Shown piece by piece: positions 7,391 to 12,944 of a stretch of 15,330 nt of DNA. The translations under genes were made by a program, and so were the position numbers. The notes under the pieces are model-generated. The model was given only the letters and a program-made list of their open reading frames with translations. It was not told the DNA's origin and did not search any database. Source of the stretch: DATJFH01 sp035495815 (lineage in GTDB: Bacteria > Acidobacteriota > Terriglobia > Bryobacterales > Bryobacteraceae); NCBI GenBank assembly GCA_035495815.1, contig DATJFH010000075.1, positions 1 through 15,330 on the forward strand. The letters run 5' to 3'. Each line of letters starts with the position of its first letter. The first letter of the stretch is position 1.

Positions 7391-7674
7391 CAACGGAAAG
7401 TGTCTCCTCCACACCTCATATCGGACCGAAGGGTCGCTCGAAAGATATCTCTCGACGAAAGCGCAGGTCTACTCCTCGAGAGGAACGTGGGTTATCTAGA
7501 CGGACCGCCGAATAGCCGATAACAAAATGCTGGGGCGCACCGGCTACTCGATGACAGGCAGCGCATAGGGAGCAAAGGCTCACTATCGTGGAGGGCGTTT
7601 CCAGAAACCCTCGGTAATGCAGCGAACGGTTGATCTTTTCGGCTGGTCCTTTTTTGGGGAAGGTGGATGCGATC
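7391..7674. promoter_or_regulatory. Divergent intergenic region between ATPase/kinase pair and REC-HPt gene
   Basis: These 284 bp must hold the promoters of both divergent units, but no convincing -35/-10 pair is seen. Visible elements are the ribosome-binding site GGAGGAGA on the minus strand (rc of 7403-7410), a palindrome AGATATCT (7443-7450), and a short TCCTC/GAGGA inverted repeat (7473-7484). Small open frames here have no recognisable product. Confidence 0.45.
7591..7612. repeat. Bulged hairpin upstream of REC-HPt gene
   Basis: GAGG-(GC)-GTTT pairs with AAAC-CCTC around a CCAG loop, giving an 8-bp stem with a 2-nt bulge, 63 bp before the TTG start at 7675. It could be a leader hairpin or a dimeric regulator site; nothing in the sequence decides between these. 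Confidence 0.35.
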
Positions 7675-8394
7675 TTGAAAATCCTGGTAGCGGAAGATGT
7701 ACCTGACAACCGGTTTCTGATCGAGGTTTACATGCAAGGCTCCCCGCACGTCCTGACGTTCGTCGAAGACGGGCGCGCCGCCGTCGATCAGTTCCGAAAC
7801 GCGACCTTCGATCTGATCCTGATGGATGTGCGCATGCCCGGCATGGATGGATTGGAGGCGACGCGCGCGATACGCGCCATCGAACGCGACCGCGGATCGG
7901 AAAGTGTTCCGATCATCGCCTTGACGGCCCACGCCTTGCCCGAGGATCTCGCCGAGATCATGAAAGCCGGTTGCTCCGCCCATGTTTCGAAACCGGTCAC
8001 TCTAGCCGACTTGAGAAACGCCGTCGACGCTTTTTCGACGGACGCCTCGCCGGAAGCGCCGGGTGGTCCTGAAGAGCCGGCGGGGAACGCCATCGAGCTG
8101 GAAACTCCCGCGGGGCTCGAAGGGATCTGTCACGAGTATCTCTGCTCGCGTAGGGGCGATTACCGGACCCTCATGAAGCTGATCGCCGCGCTCGAGTTTG
8201 AGGAGATCCGAACGCTGGCCCACAACATGAAAGGAACCGGCCGTTCGTACGGGTTCGACAAGCTGACCGAACTCGGGTCGGCGATGGAGGTCTCGGCTAC
8301 CGGCCGCGACCTCGCCGCGTTGACCGCCCAAATCGCGGAGCTGCGGCAATACCTGAGGCGAGTGAGGCTGAAGTGCGTAATCCGATTACCCTGA
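7675..8394 (+). CDS. Receiver-HPt phosphotransfer protein, 239 aa
   Basis: The N-terminal receiver (residues 1-120) has every key residue: E7/D8 pocket, D51 acceptor (DLILMDVRMPGMDG), T84 and K106 (VSKPV). A Pro/Glu-rich linker (about 122-145) leads to a C-terminal HPt helical domain with the motif LAHNMKGTGRSYGF; H183 is the expected phospho-histidine. Such proteins shuttle phosphoryl groups between hybrid-kinase receivers and a final response regulator. It has no DNA-binding or enzymatic output. The start is uncertain: TTG 7675 gives MKILVAEDVPDN, directly at the first receiver strand, with AGGTGG 8 nt upstream; GTG 7663 and TTG 7630 are longer alternatives. The gene sits between two leftward kinase units, transcribed the opposite way, and is the only HPt visible, so it is the natural link between them (inference). 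Confidence 0.85.
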   Translation: MKILVAEDVPDNRFLIEVYMQGSPHVLTFVEDGRAAVDQFRNATFDLILMDVRMPGMDGLEATRAIRAIERDRGSESVPIIALTAHALPEDLAEIMKAGCSAHVSKPVTLADLRNAVDAFSTDASPEAPGGPEEPAGNAIELETPAGLEGICHEYLCSRRGDYRTLMKLIAALEFEEIRTLAHNMKGTGRSYGFDKLTELGSAMEVSATGRDLAALTAQIAELRQYLRRVRLKCVIRLP

Positions 8395-8405
8395 TGAACT
8401 CATGC

Positions 8406-8420
8406 GCCGGCTGGTCCGGC
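8406..8420. terminator. Short GC hairpin between convergent genes
   Basis: GCCGG (8406-8410) and CCGGC (8416-8420) form a 5-bp stem with a CTGGT loop in the 50-bp gap between the REC-HPt stop and the end of the leftward operon. It can also pair alternatively with the following CCTGCCGG. There is no T-tract, so support as a terminator is weak. Confidence 0.25.
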
Positions 8421-8444
8421 CTGCCGGTTGACGGGAGCAGCCGC

Positions 8445-9563
8445 TCACTGGCCCAATGGGATGCTCAGCCGGAACCGGCTGCCTGAGCCGAATTCGCTTT
8501 CAAAATCGATCCGGGCGCCAACCAGTTCCGCCAGCTTCCGGCTGAGGTGCAGCCCCAGTCCGGAGCCCTCGCGCAGTTTGGGGTCCACCTGCACGAAGGG
8601 TTCAAACAATTTCGCGTGGTCCTCCCGCCGGATGCCGACGCCCGTATCGGCGACCAAAAACTCCACGGCAGGCGATCCCTCCAGATTCAACGCCCCCTGC
8701 TCCAGCCGCACCGACCCGCGCTCGGTGAATTTGATCTCATTGGCGGTCAGGTTGAGGAGGATCTGCCGGACGGCCTGCGGATTTGTCATGAGGACCACTT
8801 CCGGACCGGTCCAGTGCGCGCTGAGCGTCAGATTCTTGGCCTCCGCCAGCGGGCGCAGTGCGGCGATCACCTCCTCCACCACGGCGCGTGATTGAACCGG
8901 CTCCCGCGCCAGCTCGATCTTGCCAGATTCGATCTTGGCCAGGTCCAGCAAGTCGTTGATCAGCGAGAGCAGGTGTTTGGCGCTGCGCTGGATCGTGTTC
9001 AGCTGCTTCTGCTGATCCGGCGTCAGCGGCCCCGGAAGCTGCATCAGAAGCGTCCCGGAGAAGCCGAGAATGGCATTCAGGGGGGTGCGCAATTGGTGGC
9101 TCATGCTGGCCAGGAAGCGATCCTTCACCAGCATGGCGTTCTCCAGCTCGACGTTTTTTTCCTTCAGCGCCTGCTCGATGCGCTTGCGTTCGGTCACATC
9201 GCGAATCGCGCTCACCACCAGCGTTTCCGTACCCGTCCGCAGGGGGCTGAGGCTGATCTCGACCGGGAATTCCGACCCGTCCTTTCGACGGCCGTACAAT
9301 TCCAGACCCGCGCCCATCGGCCGCAGGCGTGGCTTGTCGAAGAAGCCGTCCCGCTGCCCCGGATGCCGCTCGCGGAACCGTTCGGGAAGCAGCAATTCCA
9401 CCCGTTGGCCCAACAACTCGGCCCGTGGATAACCGAAAAGCTTTTCCACCTGTCCGTTGACCAGCGTCATCCGGCCCGAGCGGTCCACCACCACCATGGC
9501 GTCCGGCGCGGCTTCGAGCAGGTCCACTTCGATACCGGTTTGCCTTCCCGGATACGCGGTCAT
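8445..9563 (-). CDS. PAS-domain histidine kinase with altered H-box (HQ instead of HE), 372 aa
   Basis: One PAS domain (about residues 12-125, ending in the PAC signature VVSAIRDVTERKR), a short coiled coil, then a HisKA/HATPase core. The phospho-acceptor is H156 in ASMSHQLRTPLN; the normally acidic residue after it is Gln157 (codon CAA). The ATP domain has N-box Asn275 followed by Glu instead of Ala (NLTANEIKF), G1 box DTGVG (306-310), F-box FEPF and G2 box SGLGLHL (334-340). No membrane segment or receiver is present. The core closely resembles that of the PAS-array kinase at 12945-15330, suggesting duplication within the locus. ATG 9563 overlaps the TGA of the upstream hybrid kinase (ATGA) with AAGG nearby; a longer frame to 9725 lies inside that gene and is rejected. 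It is the last gene of the leftward operon. Confidence 0.85.
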   Translation of the reverse strand: MTAYPGRQTGIEVDLLEAAPDAMVVVDRSGRMTLVNGQVEKLFGYPRAELLGQRVELLLPERFRERHPGQRDGFFDKPRLRPMGAGLELYGRRKDGSEFPVEISLSPLRTGTETLVVSAIRDVTERKRIEQALKEKNVELENAMLVKDRFLASMSHQLRTPLNAILGFSGTLLMQLPGPLTPDQQKQLNTIQRSAKHLLSLINDLLDLAKIESGKIELAREPVQSRAVVEEVIAALRPLAEAKNLTLSAHWTGPEVVLMTNPQAVRQILLNLTANEIKFTERGSVRLEQGALNLEGSPAVEFLVADTGVGIRREDHAKLFEPFVQVDPKLREGSGLGLHLSRKLAELVGARIDFESEFGSGSRFRLSIPLGQ

Positions 9564-12097
9564 TCGGGGCAACCTTGAACGATCGGATCGGCGTCGAGGT
9601 ACGCATCCAGGGTCTCCCGGAGCTTGTGCGCCAACGCCCGCGGCGTGAAAGGCTTTTGCAGGAAAGCGACCCCCGACGCGAGAATTCCATGATGCACGAT
9701 GACGTCCTCGGCGTAGCCCGAACAATAAATCAGGGCGATATCAGGGCGTCTCGAGAGCACCAGGTCTGCCAGCGCCTTCCCGTTCATCCCCGGCATGATG
9801 ATGTCGGTCAGCAGCACATCGATGCCCCAGCCGCAGTTGTCGAGGACCCGGATCGCTTCGGCTCCGTTTTCGGCTTCGAGCACCGTATAGCCCGCCGTCC
9901 GCAGGATAGAGCGTTCGACCCCTCGCACGATGGCGTCGTCCTCCACCAGCAGCACCGTTTCGGTTCCCCTGGGCAGGGCCCATCCGCGGCGCTCCCTGGT
10001 GGGCCGGGCCGGCGCTTCGGCGCAGGTGGGCAGATAAATGCGGAACGTCGTCCCAAAGCCGGGTTCGCTGTAGGCGGCAATGTAGCCGCCGCTTTGGGTG
10101 ACGATCCCGTGGACAATGGAAAGGCCCAGGCCGGTCCCCTTGCCCGGCATCTTCGTGGTGAAAAAAGGCTCGAAAATGTGCGGCAGGACGTCGGCGCTGA
10201 TGCCGCTGCCGGTGTCGCTGATGGTGAGCGTGAGATAGCGTCCCGATTGGAAAGCGATGTGCGTGCGGAGATAGTCTTCGTCGATATCCACCTGGCCCGT
10301 TTCCACTACCAGCTTGCCGCCGTCGGGCATGGCGTCCCGGGCGTTGATCGCCAGGTTCAGAATGACCTGCTCGATCTGTCCCGAGTCCACCCGCACCGGA
10401 CCAAGATCCGTCCCCAGATTCAAAACCAGATCCACGTTCTCCCCCAGAACCCGCCTGCTCAGTTTGGTGATATTGGCGACCACCGTGTTGAGGTCCAGAA
10501 CTCTTGGCTGCATCACCTGCTTGCGGCTGCAGGCCAGCAGCTGGGACGTCAGCACCGCGGCGCGTTCGGCGGCCACCAGGATCTCTTCGACATGGGAGCG
10601 CAATTCGGTCCCTTCCGGCAGCGTTTGCAGGGCCACGTCCCCATACCCGATAATGGCCGTCAACAGGTTGTTGAAATCGTGCGCCACCCCGCCGGCTAGT
10701 CTTCCCAGCGCATCCATCTTTTGGGACTGCCGGAGCTGTTCCTCGAGGGCCCGGCGGTCGGTGACATCGCGCATGATCAATTGCTCCCGGCCATCCTCGA
10801 GAATGCTGGCTCCGATCTCCGCCAGAACGTACTTGCCGTCCTTGCGCGCCAGGCGGCGCTCCCGGCGGCCCGCCGGATCGAAGTTGGCATCTTCCTGGGG
10901 AATCAGGCTCGCCATCTTCTTTCCCAACAGGTCTTCGAGGTTGCGTCCCAGCATCCGGCAGAATACCGGGTTGACTTCCACGCAGTAACCTTGGGCATCG
11001 AAAATCGCAATGCCGTCGGAAGCCTGCTCCATCAGCATCCGGTACTGGCTTTCGCTTTGCCTGACCGCTTCCTCGGCCCGCTTTCGCTCGACCACCTCCC
11101 GTTCCAGGTCAACGGCGCGCCGCGCCGCCTCCTCGTACAGGCTCGCCTTCTCGTATGCCACCGCCAGCTGCCCGGCCAGCATGGTCGCCAGCTGTCCCTC
11201 CAGCTCGTTGAACTCCAGGTTCCCCAGCTTATTGAACGCATAGAGCCAGCCGTACTGGCGCAATCTCGAGGCGATCGGAGCCGCCACCAGGGAGCGAACC
11301 ACGAGCTCCCGTCCCGGCCCCCCGATCTCGATCGGCTCGCCGTCCAAGCTGCAGATGCGCCGCGCCGCGCCCAATTCCTCGATGTCCCTGAATATTCCCG
11401 GCGATTCGAAGCAATCGATCAGATTCGGACACCCGTCCTTGGAGAAACCGCTGGTGAAGACCGCACCAGCCCTGTGCGCCGCGCCGCTCAGCCGGATCAG
11501 GGAAAGCTCCGCCCCGACAATCTCCCTGGTGGCCCGGCAATAGCTCGAGACCAGGGCGGAGGGATCGCTTTCGGTGTTCAATTCGCGGCCGAGCTCGATC
11601 AGAGCCTCGAAGCGAAGCTTCGCCAACCGCAGCTCGGCCACTTTTTGAGACAGCTTGTTGGTGACCAGGTCGAGATGTTCGCGGTCAAGAGAGGCCGTTT
11701 GCGTCAACGCGCCGCGGGGCGATTCCGCCGCTACGCCAAGAGCCGTCTCGACCACGCTCCACACCTGCTCAGCCTCGAACGGCTTGGGCAGGATTTGCGT
11801 GATGCCGGATTTCTCCGCCAGCGCGCGCGCTTCCCGCTCGAGGTAATGCGCCGTATAGTAGATCACCGGAGTGTGAGCGATGGAGTGGTCCGCCCGCAGG
11901 TGTTTCACGAACTCGTAGCCGTCCATCACGGGCATCAGAATATCGGTAATCACCAGGTCGGGATGATTCCTCTGCGCGCTTTCGAGCGCCTCCGCCCCAT
12001 CGGAAGCCTCGAGCAGCTGGTGTCCGGCGTACTTCAGGAGGGCGCCGAGCACCTCGCGGTTCATCTGCTGGTCGTCGACGATCAGAATATTAGCCAT
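9560..12097 (-). CDS. Hybrid histidine kinase REC-GAF-PAS-HisKA-HATPase-REC, 845 aa
   Basis: A soluble multi-domain kinase. The first receiver (1-120) has D8/D9, acceptor D52 (DLVITDILMPVMDG), T82 and K105. A coiled coil (about 138-165) precedes a GAF domain (about 165-325) and a PAS domain (about 348-450). The kinase core is of the NtrB-like type, with H473 in GGVAHDFNNLL, N-box Asn585 (NLAINARDAM), G1 box DTGSGI (628-633), F-box FEPFFTTK and G2 box GTGLGLSIV. The C-terminal receiver (about 713-832) has acceptor D765 (LLTDIIMPGMNG) and K815. The N-terminal receiver probably accepts phosphate from another kinase and tunes this one; the C-terminal receiver is a normal first relay station. ATG 12097 has AAAGGTG just upstream, overlapping the TAA of the previous gene (9-bp gap). 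Its kinase core belongs to a different subgroup from the two PAS kinases beside it. Confidence 0.9.
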   Translation of the reverse strand: MANILIVDDQQMNREVLGALLKYAGHQLLEASDGAEALESAQRNHPDLVITDILMPVMDGYEFVKHLRADHSIAHTPVIYYTAHYLEREARALAEKSGITQILPKPFEAEQVWSVVETALGVAAESPRGALTQTASLDREHLDLVTNKLSQKVAELRLAKLRFEALIELGRELNTESDPSALVSSYCRATREIVGAELSLIRLSGAAHRAGAVFTSGFSKDGCPNLIDCFESPGIFRDIEELGAARRICSLDGEPIEIGGPGRELVVRSLVAAPIASRLRQYGWLYAFNKLGNLEFNELEGQLATMLAGQLAVAYEKASLYEEAARRAVDLEREVVERKRAEEAVRQSESQYRMLMEQASDGIAIFDAQGYCVEVNPVFCRMLGRNLEDLLGKKMASLIPQEDANFDPAGRRERRLARKDGKYVLAEIGASILEDGREQLIMRDVTDRRALEEQLRQSQKMDALGRLAGGVAHDFNNLLTAIIGYGDVALQTLPEGTELRSHVEEILVAAERAAVLTSQLLACSRKQVMQPRVLDLNTVVANITKLSRRVLGENVDLVLNLGTDLGPVRVDSGQIEQVILNLAINARDAMPDGGKLVVETGQVDIDEDYLRTHIAFQSGRYLTLTISDTGSGISADVLPHIFEPFFTTKMPGKGTGLGLSIVHGIVTQSGGYIAAYSEPGFGTTFRIYLPTCAEAPARPTRERRGWALPRGTETVLLVEDDAIVRGVERSILRTAGYTVLEAENGAEAIRVLDNCGWGIDVLLTDIIMPGMNGKALADLVLSRRPDIALIYCSGYAEDVIVHHGILASGVAFLQKPFTPRALAHKLRETLDAYLDADPIVQGCPE

Positions 12098-12106
12098 GCA
12101 GCACCT

Positions 12107-12940
12107 TTACGACGGGTCCCGCGCCGGTTCGTGCAGGCTCGATTGAATTTCGGCCAGCAGCGACTGGGGATCGATCGGGCGAACGAGGAATTTGACGGGA
12201 AACCCCAGCCTTTGCAAAGGGTGTCCTAATTTCAGAACCGAAGACGTCGAGGAGAGAAACACGAACGGTATCGACCGTAAGCCTGCATCTTCACTCAACG
12301 ACTTGAGCAGATCGTAACCGTCCCGCCTAGGCATGTCGACGTCCGAGAGGATCAGGTTGGGACGCGTCAGGCGTGCCACTTCGAGGGCCGAGCCGACATC
12401 GCCTGCAACGATCACCTTGTACCCGGCCGATTCGAGGATGGTGCGGCCCAGATCGATATTGGCGGCCGTGTCGTCTACCAGCAGAATGGTGGCCAGGTCC
12501 CTCTCACTCGGCCGTTCCTGCCAGATCGCCGCCGGGGGGCTCACGGCCACGGCGGCGCGCTGCGAGGCCAGGTTGCCCGGCATGAATGCTTCCACTTCCT
12601 GAACCAGTGTTTCGGGCTGGATGGGCTTGCCGATATAGCCGTCGAACCCGGCGGCGAGCAGTTTGTCCCGGTCGCCAACCATGGCCATGGCGGTCACGGC
12701 GACTCGCGGAATGCCCCGCAGCGCCGGGATGTCCTTCAATTGGCGGATCACTTCGTAGCCGTCGATGTCGGGCAGTTGGATGTCGCAGAGGATCAGGTCC
12801 GGCGCCTCCTCGCAAGCCCGCCCCACTCCGGTGCGGCCATCCGCCGCAGCGATCGCCGTGTGGCCGTACGCTTCGAGAAGGTAGACCATCAACTCCAGAT
12901 TGGCTGCATTGTCTTCGATAATCAGAATTCGGCCGGCCAT
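12107..12940 (-). CDS. Tandem two-receiver response regulator without output domain, 277 aa
   Basis: Two receiver domains joined by an Ala/Pro-rich linker (about 122-148). Receiver 1 (3-120) is complete: E9/D10, acceptor D53 (DLILCDIQLPDIDGY), T83 and K105 (GYIGKPI). Receiver 2 (about 150-270) has D156/D157, acceptor D200 (NLILSDVDMPRRDGY) and Ser in place of the conserved Thr (FVFLSST), but the invariant Lys of the last loop is Arg254 (FLVRPID, codon CGC). Such REC-REC proteins act as phosphate carriers or sinks, or by protein contact. It begins 4 bp after the stop of the PAS-array kinase and ends 9 bp before the hybrid kinase, so it very likely receives phosphate from one of them (inference). 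The start ATG 12940 directly precedes the first receiver strand (MAGRILIIEDN), with GAAGTGA as a weak ribosome-binding site. Confidence 0.88.
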   Translation of the reverse strand: MAGRILIIEDNAANLELMVYLLEAYGHTAIAAADGRTGVGRACEEAPDLILCDIQLPDIDGYEVIRQLKDIPALRGIPRVAVTAMAMVGDRDKLLAAGFDGYIGKPIQPETLVQEVEAFMPGNLASQRAAVAVSPPAAIWQERPSERDLATILLVDDTAANIDLGRTILESAGYKVIVAGDVGSALEVARLTRPNLILSDVDMPRRDGYDLLKSLSEDAGLRSIPFVFLSSTSSVLKLGHPLQRLGFPVKFLVRPIDPQSLLAEIQSSLHEPARDPS

Positions 12941-12944
12941 ATGC

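Noticed and set aside
7416..7709. 97-codon leftward frame in the divergent spacer
   Set aside because: It overlaps the start of the REC-HPt gene and the spacer, has no recognisable sequence features and would occupy the needed promoter region.
9564..9725. N-terminal extension of the PAS kinase
   Set aside because: It lies inside the last receiver of the hybrid kinase in another frame; ATG 9563 with the ATGA overlap is the better start.
10721..12229. 502-codon rightward open frame opposite the hybrid kinase
   Set aside because: It is antisense to well-conserved REC, GAF and PAS domains and spans a gene boundary; no ribosome-binding site or domain supports it.
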